Below, piece by piece: positions 8,820 through 16,960 of a DNA stretch of 64,000 nucleotides. A program made the position numbers and the translations under genes. Within the stretch, counting starts at the first letter, position 1. Each line of letters opens with the position of its first letter. Source of the stretch: an uncultured Bacilli bacterium (GTDB lineage Bacteria > Bacillota_I > Bacilli_A > RF39 > UBA660); the NCBI GenBank assembly GCA_934119955.1, contig CAKOSZ010000001.1, positions 1-64,000 of the forward strand. The letters run 5' to 3'. Under the pieces are notes generated by a model that worked only from the letters and a program-made list of their open reading frames with translations, made no database searches and was not told the DNA's origin.

Positions 8820-8847
8820 AAGGGAAAGTTTTGATAAACTCTCCCTT
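8820..8847 (-). terminator. Rho-independent terminator (minus strand)
   Basis: A 12-bp near-perfect stem (AAGGGAAAGTTT / AAACTCTCCCTT) is followed on the minus strand by TTATTTTTT. It would end transcripts reading through the 38-codon ORF and insulate the recombinase gene. Confidence 0.7.
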
Positions 8848-8856
8848 AAAATATAA

Positions 8857-8973
8857 CTATTTTTGCTGTGAATATTTTTTAATTAGTTCATATATTAATG
8901 GTATTTTTATTACTATATTTTTTGGATTTATGATTTTACCATTGGAATCATAATTTATCACTTTACAAGCCAC
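8857..8973 (-). CDS. Possible 38-residue ORF
   Basis: A GTG start about 12 bp after AGGGG opens a frame (M)ACKVINYDSNGKIINPKN ending KKYSQQK, directly before a strong terminator. Composition and the position before a terminator suggest it is translated. No family is recognised and the ribosome-binding site is distant, so this remains a candidate. Confidence 0.35.
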   Translation of the reverse strand: MACKVINYDSNGKIINPKNIVIKIPLIYELIKKYSQQK

Positions 8974-9084
8974 TAATATAGTCGCCCCTAATTAAGTTTA
9001 TTTTTATTTCATATAAATTATTCAGGCATAATTTCTCTTATATCAAATCAATACTTATATACTAATTTTTTCTATAATATGTTC

Positions 9085-9120
9085 AAAAAAAGAAGCGATG
9101 AAAATTAATTCATCACTACT
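9085..9120 (-). terminator. Terminator after the small anchored protein
   Basis: On the minus strand GTGATGAA and TTCATCGC form a stem around AATTAATTTT-type loop bases, followed by TTCTTTTTTT. It lies about 40 bp after the stop of the gene at 9161-9532. Confidence 0.6.
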
Positions 9121-9160
9121 AATACTTAAAACCTTTATTTAATAAAGTTTTTAAAACTAA

Positions 9161-9532
9161 TTAATCTTTTGAAATAACTATTTTTTTAACATTAGATAAT
9201 TTAGCTGGTTCACTTGGTAACATAACATCAGATGAAGTAATAGTTACTTTTTGATTAGCTTTTAATTTATCGGCAGTAGAATCTTTATTGTTATAAACTA
9301 TCTTAGTATCTTTATTTATTTCAAATTCATACTCTACAGTATATTCTTTTTTCTTTTTATCATATTCTTCCACTAGGACAGTATATACATTATCATTTAC
9401 TGTCACTTCTTTAATTCTTGCTTCAAAAACTAATTCTTTTTCTTTTGAAACATAATTTGTATATACGAAATATCCTAATCCTGCTAGAATTACTACGCCT
9501 GCAATTATTTTTACTAGTAAATCTTTCTTCAT
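9161..9532 (-). CDS. Small membrane-anchored extracytoplasmic protein
   Basis: The ATG preceded by AAGGAGG (MKKDLLVKIIAGVVILAGLG) is chosen over an in-frame ATG six codons upstream whose own codons form that ribosome-binding site. The 123-residue product has one N-terminal membrane segment (residues ~7-24) and an ~95-residue external domain rich in beta-strand patterns and lysine, with alternating VYTVLVEEY and YTVEYEFEI. I recognise no family. It follows the InlB-repeat zincin within the element and may be co-transcribed with it. Confidence 0.7.
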   Translation of the reverse strand: MKKDLLVKIIAGVVILAGLGYFVYTNYVSKEKELVFEARIKEVTVNDNVYTVLVEEYDKKKKEYTVEYEFEINKDTKIVYNNKDSTADKLKANQKVTITSSDVMLPSEPAKLSNVKKIVISKD

Positions 9533-9626
9533 ATTTTCCTCCTTTCTCAAATTTAATTTATATCAAAAATATTTTATCTACTAATTTTAGAACAAATATT
9601 TTTAATACCTTCAATCAAAATTTATA

Positions 9627-11168
9627 TTATATAAATCTATCCCAATAATATCTTCCTGTATTAGATAATGTGTTAAAGTGTTCTTTAATTTGTGAACTAA
9701 TTAATTTTGCTTTTTTGTTTATTGGAGTACCATTGTCATAATAATCTTTTGTAAAAGTTCTAGTCATTAAGTCTGAAAATATTACTGCTCGATCTTCTAA
9801 ATAATTTGTTTTTCCATATGCCGATAAGAAGTAGGCATTATCTACACTTGTAAAATAATAAACATACTCATTACTTGTATCTCCATATGTAAAACCTACT
9901 GGATTTACATCTTTCATAGTATTATTTATATCAATAGGATATCCTTTATCTTTTATATAAGTATCTATATAATGCATTATTTCATGATTTAAAGTGTTTT
10001 CAAATAAACTTGCTGGGGCAATCATTATTTTAATATCACTTTTATTTTTTGCATCAGTAAGTCCTGAAACATCATCACTAATACTATTTACTAAGTAAAT
10101 AGTTAAAGGCATTCCATAATCTTTCATTTCCTTAAAAAAACCATTTGGATAGTTTTTAAGAGTTGCATCTATCTCCCCAAGGCAATTATTTATCTTATTA
10201 TCATCGTTAAGTTTTTCTGAACCATAACCATTTATAGTATAATTTCCCAACTCATTTTTATATGCTATTTTAACTGAATACTTATCTTGAAGTTGTTTTC
10301 TATACTCATCATTTTTCTCTGCTTGAGTCTTTTCTACAACAGGTGTTTTTTCTTCAGGCAAAATAGTATTTTCATTATTATTGGTATTTGTATTATTATT
10401 TACATTCTGATTAGGTTTATTAGTATTAGTACTACTATTGTTATTATTAGTATTAGGTTCTTCAGTTTTAGGACTAGTTTTTTTATTTTCTACTTTTTCC
10501 CAAACAGCATAAAGAGTTGTATCTTCTGCAAGTAATACTTTGTTATAAATTGGAGTTTCATTTTTATCAACCCAACCTTTAAAAACATAACCATCTCTTG
10601 TAGGTTCTTTTGGAAGTGTAAGCTCAGTATCTTTACTAATAGTAATACTATCTATTTTACTTCCACCTTTAGTATCAAAAGTTATTGTTATTTTGTTACT
10701 AGTTGCATCTTTTTCCCAAACTGCATAAAGAGTTGTATCTTCTGCAAGTAATACTTTGTTATAAATTGGAGTTTCATTTTTATCAACCCAACCTTTAAAA
10801 ACATAACCATCTCGTGTAGGATCTTTTGGAAGTGTAAGAATAGTATCTTTACCAATAGTAATACTATCTATTATACTTCCACCTTTAGTATCAAATGTAA
10901 TTGTTATTGCTTCTTTTCTATCTTTTTCAATGTCATTCATAGGGCAAACATATTTAGTCGTTTTTAAAACTGTTTTAGTTTTACCATTAGAACATTTATA
11001 AGTATTTGTAAATATTCCTTTATCTTTGTAAACAGTAGAACCACCATTATAATAATCTCTAATTTTAATTATAGGACTATTATTAAATGAAAAAGCAACT
11101 ACAAAATCTAAAAATATTAAACCTATTATAGAACACAGTGAGATTATTACTATTTTTTTCTTCCTCAT
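9627..11168 (-). CDS. Membrane-anchored protein with two InlB B-repeats and a putative zincin domain
   Basis: The 513-residue protein has an N-terminal hydrophobic anchor (residues 4-25). Two nearly identical ~70-residue Listeria-Bacteroides (InlB B) repeats follow near 88-220, each ending LYAVWEK and containing TRDGYVFKGWVDKNETPIYN. An Asn/Thr-rich linker covers ~225-275. The C-terminal ~235 residues hold HEIMHYIDTY, an HExxH zinc-protease motif, with a downstream LEDRAVIFSDL that could supply the third ligand. No LPXTG sorting signal is present. It is the largest cargo gene of element 2 and suggests a surface or host-interaction role. The protease assignment rests on the motif only. Confidence 0.8.
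   Translation of the reverse strand: MRKKKIVIISLCSIIGLIFLDFVVAFSFNNSPIIKIRDYYNGGSTVYKDKGIFTNTYKCSNGKTKTVLKTTKYVCPMNDIEKDRKEAITITFDTKGGSIIDSITIGKDTILTLPKDPTRDGYVFKGWVDKNETPIYNKVLLAEDTTLYAVWEKDATSNKITITFDTKGGSKIDSITISKDTELTLPKEPTRDGYVFKGWVDKNETPIYNKVLLAEDTTLYAVWEKVENKKTSPKTEEPNTNNNNSSTNTNKPNQNVNNNTNTNNNENTILPEEKTPVVEKTQAEKNDEYRKQLQDKYSVKIAYKNELGNYTINGYGSEKLNDDNKINNCLGEIDATLKNYPNGFFKEMKDYGMPLTIYLVNSISDDVSGLTDAKNKSDIKIMIAPASLFENTLNHEIMHYIDTYIKDKGYPIDINNTMKDVNPVGFTYGDTSNEYVYYFTSVDNAYFLSAYGKTNYLEDRAVIFSDLMTRTFTKDYYDNGTPINKKAKLISSQIKEHFNTLSNTGRYYWDRFI
10500..10925 (-). repeat. Tandem duplicated InlB-repeat coding segment
   Basis: Two ~215-bp copies, centred near 10600 and 10820, are almost identical at the DNA level, including a long stretch coding for TRDGYVFKGWVDKNETPIYN. 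Near-identity of synonymous positions points to recent duplication or gene conversion within the element. Confidence 0.8.
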
Positions 11169-11285
11169 TATACCTCCTCACAAATAATAAACGAAATGTG
11201 ATTTACTTCTTGTATATTAATTATATCATAAATTTTCCGATTTCGGAAATATTTTAATATAATCTTTATTAGGTGTCAATATTTT

Positions 11286-11320
11286 AGAAAAAAAGACCAA
11301 CATAAAATTGATCTTATTTA
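11286..11320 (-). terminator. Terminator after the superoxide-reductase gene
   Basis: On the minus strand AGATCAA and TTGGTCT pair around TTTTATG and are followed by TTTTTTTCT, just after the stop codon at 11329. Confidence 0.6.
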
Positions 11321-11328
11321 TAAAAAAC

Positions 11329-11664
11329 TTAATCTATATCACAAGACCAAAGTCCATGCTTATTACAATATGCATATAATTTTGATCCTTTTATATATTT
11401 AAATTTACATTCTGCATTTTGCTCTGGTAATAATTTAACTTTATAAATATCTTTGTCATTAACGAGTGCAATCCATTCAATAAAATGTTCTTTTTCCATA
11501 ACATGATTTACTTTTACAAGTATTTCATCACCTCTATGTTCAAAAGTTGGAATGTGTTTTTCAAACGATGCATCAACACTATTTGAAATTAACTTTACCA
11601 TAGGTTCACCACAACAAGTTATTTCACACTCATCACAGGTACAGTCATTGATTACCTCAACCAA
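11329..11664 (-). CDS. Superoxide reductase (desulfoferrodoxin) domain, 5' end probably damaged
   Basis: Residues ~15-111 match the catalytic iron domain of desulfoferrodoxin/neelaredoxin, which reduces superoxide to peroxide in anaerobes. All five usual iron ligands appear: His in EKHIP, the two His in VNHVMEKEHFIEW, and Cys and His in YCNKHGLWS. The TTG start has no clear ribosome-binding site. In the same frame just upstream the DNA still reads KCLKCGA, which matches the N-terminal cysteine motif of the family, but it is cut off by a TAA (around 11680). The gene therefore looks 5'-truncated or frameshifted and may be a decaying cargo gene. Confidence 0.75.
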   Translation of the reverse strand: MVEVINDCTCDECEITCCGEPMVKLISNSVDASFEKHIPTFEHRGDEILVKVNHVMEKEHFIEWIALVNDKDIYKVKLLPEQNAECKFKYIKGSKLYAYCNKHGLWSCDID

Positions 11665-11859
11665 TGCACCACATTTTAAACACTTTTAAACAAAATTTTA
11701 ACTTAAATACTACTCATTCTAAATCATAATTAAATTAAATAATATAATCTATGCAACTAAAAATTATTATTTTACATCATGTTTACAATATGCATACCTT
11801 TCATTGTTATTTATTTTTTAAATACTACTTTTTAATTTTCTCCCCATACCTGTTATGAC

Positions 11860-12033
11860 GGAGTTATCATGGGAGAATTACTAGTATCAAAATCAGGTAT
11901 AGGTTATTTAATCATGTATGGATCGCAAGTATTTAATATAAATTTAATTATTACATCTGTTTTCATTCTAGGAATAATTTCAAGTATTCTTTATTATTTA
12001 ATTAATTACTTTGAACACAAAATAAATTATTAA
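11860..12033 (+). pseudogene. ABC transporter permease, C-terminal part, separated by element 2
   Basis: The frame reads GVIMGELLVSKSGIGYLIMY, then a final membrane segment (LIITSVFILGIISSILYYLI) and a TAA stop. It completes the permease broken at 7335 and has no start codon of its own in a sensible place. A strong terminator follows, which fits the end of the original transporter operon. Confidence 0.9.
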
Positions 12034-12041
12034 TAAATTTT

Positions 12042-12065
12042 CACTAGTTAAACTAGTGTTTTTTA
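12042..12065 (+). terminator. Terminator of the original ABC operon
   Basis: A perfect stem CACTAGT-TAA-ACTAGTG is followed by TTTTTTATT, nine bases after the permease stop codon. Confidence 0.85.
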
Positions 12066-12114
12066 TTGATATTTTTTAAATTTCTTTATATAATAAAGAT
12101 GAAAAGAGGTTTAA

Positions 12115-12552
12115 ATGGAAGTAGAAGTAACTATAAAAAGAATAATACAAGAACTAAATAAAATATTTGGTGAAAGAGTTAAATCAAACATTGATATAAC
12201 ATTTGATGTAATTGAAGAACATGTTTTTATCTTTATAAAAATTAATAATGGAGCCAATTTAAGAAAAATTGATCTTAATATAGAAAGAGATGAAATAAGT
12301 AATTTTTACTTTGCTTTCTATGAAAATTTAAAAAACAGTTATTTAAATAGTAAAACAGTATCAATTGGTTTATTTGAAAATATTAATTTAATTTACCCAG
12401 ATAATCCTTATTTAACTATTTTATTAAAAGAAATACATCAAAATAAAGTAACAGTTGAACTTAAAAACTTAGGTCTTGAAAAAGATATTTTAGAAACTAT
12501 AAAAGAAGATTGGATCTCTTTAATAAATGAAGAAAAGAAAAAGATAAAGTGA
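12115..12552 (+). CDS. Hypothetical 145-residue cytoplasmic protein
   Basis: The ATG follows AAAAGAGGTTTAA. The protein has no signal peptide or membrane segment; an N-terminal helix (VTIKRIIQELNKIFGERVKS) is followed by alternating strands such as HVFIFIKINNGANLRKIDL. I recognise no family. It is the first chromosomal-type gene after the split transporter and ends in a bidirectional terminator shared with the carboxypeptidase gene. Confidence 0.65.
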   Translation: MEVEVTIKRIIQELNKIFGERVKSNIDITFDVIEEHVFIFIKINNGANLRKIDLNIERDEISNFYFAFYENLKNSYLNSKTVSIGLFENINLIYPDNPYLTILLKEIHQNKVTVELKNLGLEKDILETIKEDWISLINEEKKKIK

Positions 12553-12568
12553 TGATTTTATCTTTTTT
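12538..12568. terminator. Bidirectional terminator between convergent genes
   Basis: AAAGATAAA and TTTTATCTTT form a stem around GTGATGA, with TTTTTTATTT on the plus strand and TTTTTC on the minus strand. It overlaps the stop codon of the plus-strand gene. Confidence 0.7.
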
Positions 12569-13373
12569 ATTTATCTAAAAATTCATAATAATACTCTTCA
12601 AAAGTAATATTATTTTCATGTATATATTTACTAACTGCTACTCCAACATATCTATAATGCCATGGTTCATACATATACCCTGTAATATCTTCTTTATCCT
12701 TAGGATATCTTAAAATAAAACCATATTTATAAGCATTATCTTGCATCCATTTAAATTCATTTGTTTTTTCAAAATTAGTATAACTTGTTTTTGTATTATC
12801 TATATCAATAGCAAGTCCTGTATGATGTTCTGAAAAACCAGGTCTTGCTGAATAAGTATCAGCATTTTTAACTCCATCACGTTTTACATAATTATTATAT
12901 AAATTATCTTGATAATCATAAGTTCTATATGTTGACATTGCTCTTATATTCATATTTTCTTTTTCAATACTTCTTGCCATAACAAGAAAATTAATCATAC
13001 ACTCTTCATTTAAATACATGTCTTTAACACTATATTCTTTTAACTCTACTAAATCTGGTTTATTATTTTTAGCAATATAATTATATTTATTAACAAGCAT
13101 TAAAGTATTAAAATCAGTAACTTCCTTAGTATTAGTATAAAAACTATTATCAAGATTCATATTAACTCTTAAAACAACATCTCTATAAGAATAATTATTA
13201 TTTAAATAATAACTTTCATACCTATCTAAATTATCTTTCTTGTAAAAAGAAAACTTTTCATAAGGATTACTAACATGATCATTACCACTTTTTTTATCTT
13301 TTTTTAAAACAAATAAACTAAATACTAAAATTAATACTATGAAAACAATTAAAATATAAATTTCTTTTTTCAT
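12567..13373 (-). CDS. D-alanyl-D-alanine carboxypeptidase (peptidase M15B, VanY/LdcB-like)
   Basis: After an N-terminal membrane anchor (residues ~4-22) the protein carries the M15B zinc site: SARPGFSEHHTGLAIDI near residue 180 (the first His/Asp ligand pair) and EPWHYRYVG near residue 245. These enzymes trim the terminal D-Ala or stem-peptide residues of peptidoglycan outside the membrane. The ATG of MKKEIYILI is chosen because TAGGTGAT lies at the right distance; a GTG four codons upstream overlaps that site. Length (268 residues) fits the family. Confidence 0.88.
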   Translation of the reverse strand: MKKEIYILIVFIVLILVFSLFVLKKDKKSGNDHVSNPYEKFSFYKKDNLDRYESYYLNNNYSYRDVVLRVNMNLDNSFYTNTKEVTDFNTLMLVNKYNYIAKNNKPDLVELKEYSVKDMYLNEECMINFLVMARSIEKENMNIRAMSTYRTYDYQDNLYNNYVKRDGVKNADTYSARPGFSEHHTGLAIDIDNTKTSYTNFEKTNEFKWMQDNAYKYGFILRYPKDKEDITGYMYEPWHYRYVGVAVSKYIHENNITFEEYYYEFLDK

Positions 13374-13444
13374 ATTTAATATCACCTATTTAATTATACT
13401 ATAAAAAAGAAAAAATAATATAGAAAAATAGTATTATTAAAATA

Positions 13445-14152
13445 CTACTTTTCAGTAACACAAGTATTTGAATAGACATCTCTTACTTTATCTACAACAT
13501 TACCAAATTCAAGAGATAATTCATAATTTGAATAACTAAAATTATAATTATTTGAACTTACTACAATATCTCCGTACTTATTTAAAACATCAGGATAATC
13601 TTTTAATTTCTTACAAGTTTTTTCATCAAGTATATTTCCTGGACCAGCCAATTCTAAATTATCTATTGTTGTTCCCAAATCAAAACAATTATATTTTATA
13701 CTACAAGCAGTAGTTACACCTAATTTACCATTTTCAAGTTTCAATTCACCAGATAATTCATACTCACCATAGTATTTTTGTTTAACCTCAGTTCCATCTA
13801 AATCAAAAACTTGATACACATAATTAAATTGTCCTGTAAAACTACATATAAAAACTAACTTATTTGTAATATAAAATTCTCCACTTTGACACTCTACTTT
13901 TTTATCATTAAAATAAATATACTCACCATCTCTTTTAAAAGTTAATTTTTTACCATTTACAATTATTTCATAACTATTTTTATCATCTAACTTTACTTTT
14001 TTTAAAAACGTAAAATTATCAACATCATCATTATAAACAATATTATCTTTACTATTAGTATTTAATGACTTATTATAAAAATAAACCGTTCCTCCTATTC
14101 CTATAACTGCAACTATTGTAATTAAAACAAATGATATTACTGATTTTTTCAT
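13445..14152 (-). CDS. Hypothetical membrane-anchored extracytoplasmic protein
   Basis: The start with AAGGGAGAGTTAAAT before ATG (MKKSVISFVLITIVAVIGIG) is preferred over an ATG 12 codons upstream. The 235-residue product has one N-terminal membrane segment and an external region with several cysteines (for example CQSGEFYI, CSFTGQ, CSIKYNCFD) that could form disulfides. No family is recognised. It runs in the same direction as, and directly upstream of, the carboxypeptidase gene, with which it may share a cell-envelope role. Confidence 0.65.
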   Translation of the reverse strand: MKKSVISFVLITIVAVIGIGGTVYFYNKSLNTNSKDNIVYNDDVDNFTFLKKVKLDDKNSYEIIVNGKKLTFKRDGEYIYFNDKKVECQSGEFYITNKLVFICSFTGQFNYVYQVFDLDGTEVKQKYYGEYELSGELKLENGKLGVTTACSIKYNCFDLGTTIDNLELAGPGNILDEKTCKKLKDYPDVLNKYGDIVVSSNNYNFSYSNYELSLEFGNVVDKVRDVYSNTCVTEK

Positions 14153-14252
14153 ATTTAACTCTCCCTTATTTTGATATAAATATAACATATTAATTTTATT
14201 TTTTCTATGTTTTTTTAAAACTTTTTGATATAATTATTAAGAAGGAGTGCTT

Positions 14253-15044
14253 ATGGAAAATTTTATATATAAAAAATCATTAGGTCAAAACTTTTTACAA
14301 GATAAAAATATATTAATAGGTATAGTTAATTGTTGTAATATTGAAAAAAACTCCCTAACAATTGAAGTAGGTCCTGGAAGTGGTAATTTAACTCGTGAAA
14401 TTGCTAAACAATCTAGTCATGTTTTATGCTATGAAATAGATGATAGATTAGAAAATGTCTTAGATATTAATTTAAAAGAATTTAATAATATATCAATTAT
14501 ATTTGATGACTTTTTAAAAAGAGATTTACGTTTAGATATAGGAAAGTATGAATATGATAACTTATATTTAGTTGCTAATCTTCCCTATTATATAACTACC
14601 CCTATTATAGAAAAAATAATAGATAGTAATTTACCATTTAAAAAAATAGTTATCATGATTCAAAAAGAAGTTGGAGAAAGACTAAATGCTAAACCTAAAA
14701 CCAAAGAATATAATTCTTTAACTGTTTATTTAAATTATTACTTTGATATAAAAAAAGAATTTGTTGTTTCAAGAAATTGTTTTATACCTAAACCAAATGT
14801 TGATAGTATAGTAATTTCTTTAACTAGAAAAAATAATTTATTATATTTAAAAGATGTAAATAATTTTAATAAATTATTAAAAGATGCTTTTAAATTTAAA
14901 AGAAAAACTATTAGAAATAATTTAAAAAATTATGATTTAGATAAAGTAGAAAATATTTTAAAAAAATATAATTTTGATTTAAATACAAGAGCTGAAGAAA
15001 TGCCACTTGAAGTTTTTATTAATCTTACTAATGACTTATTTTAG
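14253..15044 (+). CDS. ksgA: 16S rRNA adenine dimethyltransferase (RsmA/KsgA)
   Basis: RsmA dimethylates two adjacent adenines in the 3'-terminal hairpin of 16S rRNA during small-subunit assembly. Visible motifs are SLGQNFLQD near the N-terminus, the SAM-binding IEVGPGSGNLT at ~38-48 and the catalytic NLPYYITTPII near 108. The ATG at 14253 follows GAAGGAG by five bases, so the in-frame GTG at 14247 is not the start. The ksgA-yabG-veg order is the same as in Bacillus subtilis. A terminator lies directly after the stop. Confidence 0.95.
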   Translation: MENFIYKKSLGQNFLQDKNILIGIVNCCNIEKNSLTIEVGPGSGNLTREIAKQSSHVLCYEIDDRLENVLDINLKEFNNISIIFDDFLKRDLRLDIGKYEYDNLYLVANLPYYITTPIIEKIIDSNLPFKKIVIMIQKEVGERLNAKPKTKEYNSLTVYLNYYFDIKKEFVVSRNCFIPKPNVDSIVISLTRKNNLLYLKDVNNFNKLLKDAFKFKRKTIRNNLKNYDLDKVENILKKYNFDLNTRAEEMPLEVFINLTNDLF

Positions 15045-15058
15045 TGATAAGTCATTTT
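15030..15058 (+). terminator. Terminator after ksgA
   Basis: ATGACTTAT and ATAAGTCAT pair around TTTAGTG, followed by TTTTTATA; the stem includes the ksgA stop codon region. Confidence 0.75.
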
Positions 15059-15146
15059 TATATAAGGAATAAATGTTATGTAATTTGTCGTATTTTAGAA
15101 AACATATAAATATTAATAAAACATATAATTAGTTGGAGATGATTAT

Positions 15147-15920
15147 ATGTCCTTTAATATAGGTGATTTAGTTACAAGAAAATCTTATAATAATGATACT
15201 GTTTTTAAAATAATAAGTATTGATAATGATATTGCTATTTTAAAAGGTGTTAATATAAGATTATTTGCTGATAGTGAAATAAGTGATTTAGAACATGTTG
15301 AAAATAAAAACATTAAAGATGATAAACAATTCTTGGATAGATTTGATATTAATTTAGACAGAAATGAATATTTTTATTTACCTGGAAAAGTTTTACATAT
15401 TGATGGTGATGAAGATTATTTAGAAAGATGTATGGATTTTTATAAACAAGTACATGTAAAAGCAATTGGTTTTAAAGTAAAAGAAGATAGTATTAGTAAT
15501 AATATTAAAAAGTTATTAGAAGAATATAATCCTGATATTTTAGTAATAACTGGTCATGATGCTTATTATAAAAAACTTGGAAGTGAAAGTAATAATGAAA
15601 ATTATAAAAATACTTCCAATTTTATTAAAGCAGTTAAAGAGGCTAGAAAATATTATGATCATAATAAATTAATTATTATTGCTGGGGCTTGTCAATCTAA
15701 TTATGAAGAGTTAATAAAATCGGGGGCTAACTTTGCATCTAGTCCTAAAAGAATTAATATCCATGCACTAGATCCTGCCATAATAGCATCAAGTGTTGCT
15801 TTAAGTGATAAATCAAAACCAATTGATTTGATTAATATTCTAGAAAAAACTAAATATGGATCAAAAGGAATTGGAGGAATTATTACAAATGGTACTATGT
15901 ATGTGGGGTATCCAAGATGA
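15147..15920 (+). CDS. yabG: Sporulation-specific protease YabG
   Basis: YabG is a cysteine-type protease that processes spore coat proteins in endospore formers. The match runs the full 257 residues, with the N-terminal SH3-like IGDLVTRKSYNNDTVFKI, the PGKVLHIDGDEDYLERCM block, DILVITGHDAYYK and IIAGACQSNYEELIKSGANF. The ribosome-binding site is TTGGAGATG. The position between ksgA and veg is conserved in Bacilli and Clostridia. The spacing after the ksgA terminator implies its own promoter; CATATAATTA just upstream loosely resembles a sporulation-sigma -10, but that is weak. It terminates with TGA overlapping the veg start. Confidence 0.9.
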   Translation: MSFNIGDLVTRKSYNNDTVFKIISIDNDIAILKGVNIRLFADSEISDLEHVENKNIKDDKQFLDRFDINLDRNEYFYLPGKVLHIDGDEDYLERCMDFYKQVHVKAIGFKVKEDSISNNIKKLLEEYNPDILVITGHDAYYKKLGSESNNENYKNTSNFIKAVKEARKYYDHNKLIIIAGACQSNYEELIKSGANFASSPKRINIHALDPAIIASSVALSDKSKPIDLINILEKTKYGSKGIGGIITNGTMYVGYPR

Positions 15921-16126
15921 TAGGAAAAATTAAAGATAATTTAAAAGATAAAAAAGGAAAAAATCTTCATTTTAAATTTAATGGTGCTAGAAATCAAATA
16001 GAAGAATTCAATGGTAGTATTGAAAACATGTATAATTTTATCTTTACAATAAAAACAGATGATAACAAAATAAAATCATTTACTTATAGTGATATCCTAA
16101 TAGAAAACTTAGAAATAATTGAATAA
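15917..16126 (+). CDS. veg: Veg family protein
   Basis: The 69-residue product matches the Veg family (GKNLHFKFNGARNQIEEFNG). In B. subtilis Veg is a small, highly expressed protein linked to biofilm formation and spore outgrowth; the mechanism is not firmly known. Its ATG overlaps the yabG stop, so the two are translated as a coupled pair here, whereas veg usually has its own strong promoter. Confidence 0.85.
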   Translation: MIGKIKDNLKDKKGKNLHFKFNGARNQIEEFNGSIENMYNFIFTIKTDDNKIKSFTYSDILIENLEIIE

Positions 16127-16134
16127 CAAAAAAA

Positions 16135-16167
16135 TAATATCCACATTTTCTGTGAATATTGTTTTTA
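16135..16167 (+). terminator. Terminator after veg
   Basis: AATATCCACA and TGTGAATATT pair around TTTTC and are followed by GTTTTTATTATTT. Confidence 0.75.
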
Positions 16168-16226
16168 TTATTTAAGTGTAATCGTAAATGGATTAGATTT
16201 AGTTCCATCATATATTATTTCTTTCT

Positions 16227-16862
16227 TTAATAAGATTTCAAAGTTATTCTTTTCCCATTTGTTTCAATGAACCCATCATCTTTTAAATTTTTAATTTCTC
16301 TCATCATAGCGCTTCTATCTATTGATAAGTAATCTGCTAAATCAGTATAAGTAAATGGTAAAGTAAACTTTCTTTTAGGATTATCATTTGCAAGTAATTC
16401 AAAGTATGATAGTAATTTTTCTCTTATAGTTCTTTTTGATAATATTTCAAGTCTTTTGTTTAAATCAATTATTTTTTTAGATAAAAGTTGCAAGACATTG
16501 TTAGTTAAAATATTATGATACAAACATCCTTTTTTACATCTTTTAATTAAATGTTCATATTCAATAAATAATACTTCACAGTCACTTGTTGCAATAACTG
16601 AAATATCACTTCCAAGACGAGAAAATACTTCACCAAAGATACTATTTTTTTCAAGTTTTTCAATAATAGAACGATTGCCATTATAATCATATCGTTCTAT
16701 ATTAGCAGTTCCACTAATGATAATACCTATCATTTTTATATTAATTATATTAGATACTATGGTTCTATCTTTTTTAAAAGTTCTTCTTCTTGCTTCAAAA
16801 CAAAGCAACATTTTCTTAATATCATTTTCATCTATTCCATCAAATATTGAGTTTACTTCCAC
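16227..16862 (-). CDS. Crp/Fnr family transcription regulator
   Basis: Residues ~1-120 form a cyclic-nucleotide-binding-type sensor barrel (ISGTANIERYDYNGNRSIIE, then NSIFGEVF) and the C-terminus a winged helix (FTYTDLADYLSIDRSAMMRE). No N-terminal cysteine cluster for an FNR-type iron-sulfur site is present, although isolated cysteines occur (KRCKKGC near 110), so the signal is unknown. The start is taken as the GTG (codon 4 of the longer frame), eight bases after AGAGG. The gene diverges from nrdDG, and its promoter -35 lies inside an 18-bp palindrome (16925-16942), so autoregulation is likely. Confidence 0.85.
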   Translation of the reverse strand: MEVNSIFDGIDENDIKKMLLCFEARRRTFKKDRTIVSNIINIKMIGIIISGTANIERYDYNGNRSIIEKLEKNSIFGEVFSRLGSDISVIATSDCEVLFIEYEHLIKRCKKGCLYHNILTNNVLQLLSKKIIDLNKRLEILSKRTIREKLLSYFELLANDNPKRKFTLPFTYTDLADYLSIDRSAMMREIKNLKDDGFIETNGKRITLKSY

Positions 16863-16910
16863 TTTACACACCTCTTTTCTTATAAAATAAGGAAACTTTT
16901 TTCTAAATAA

Positions 16911-16942
16911 ATTATATTTTATTATTGTTGCAATTGCAACAA
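16911..16942 (-). promoter_or_regulatory. Promoter of the Crp/Fnr gene, overlapping the palindrome
   Basis: On the minus strand TTGCAA (16934-16939) and TATAAT (16911-16916) are exactly 17 bp apart. The -35 is inside the palindrome, so a protein bound there would block RNA polymerase. Confidence 0.65.
16925..16942. promoter_or_regulatory. Perfect 18-bp palindromic operator between crp/fnr gene and nrdD
   Basis: TTGTTGCAATTGCAACAA is a perfect palindrome with the TTG...CAA ends and length typical of Crp/Fnr sites. Relative to the extended -10 TGTTATAAT at 16961-16969 its centre lies near -42, the class II activator position. Confidence 0.75.
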
Positions 16943-16960
16943 CTTTTTTTATTTTTTATC

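Larger units (their letters stand above)
7336..11861. mobile_element. 4.5 kb serine-recombinase element inserted in the permease gene
   Basis: The permease is cut after ATAGG (7331-7335) and resumes at GGAGTTATC (11860). Joining at the shared GG gives ATG AAT TTA ATA GGA GTT ATC ATG GGA GAA, an in-frame family match, so the boundaries are seen directly to within two bases. There is no target duplication beyond the GG, as expected for serine recombination with a two-base crossover. Contents are a recombinase (its 3' end 36 bp from the left boundary), a 38-codon ORF, a small anchored protein, an InlB-repeat zincin and a superoxide-reductase domain, all on the minus strand. Confidence 0.88.

Noticed and set aside
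15095..15140. Sporulation sigma-E/K promoter before yabG
   Set aside because: CATATAATTA is only a partial -10 match and no -35 at the right distance was found; in such AT-rich DNA this is easily chance.
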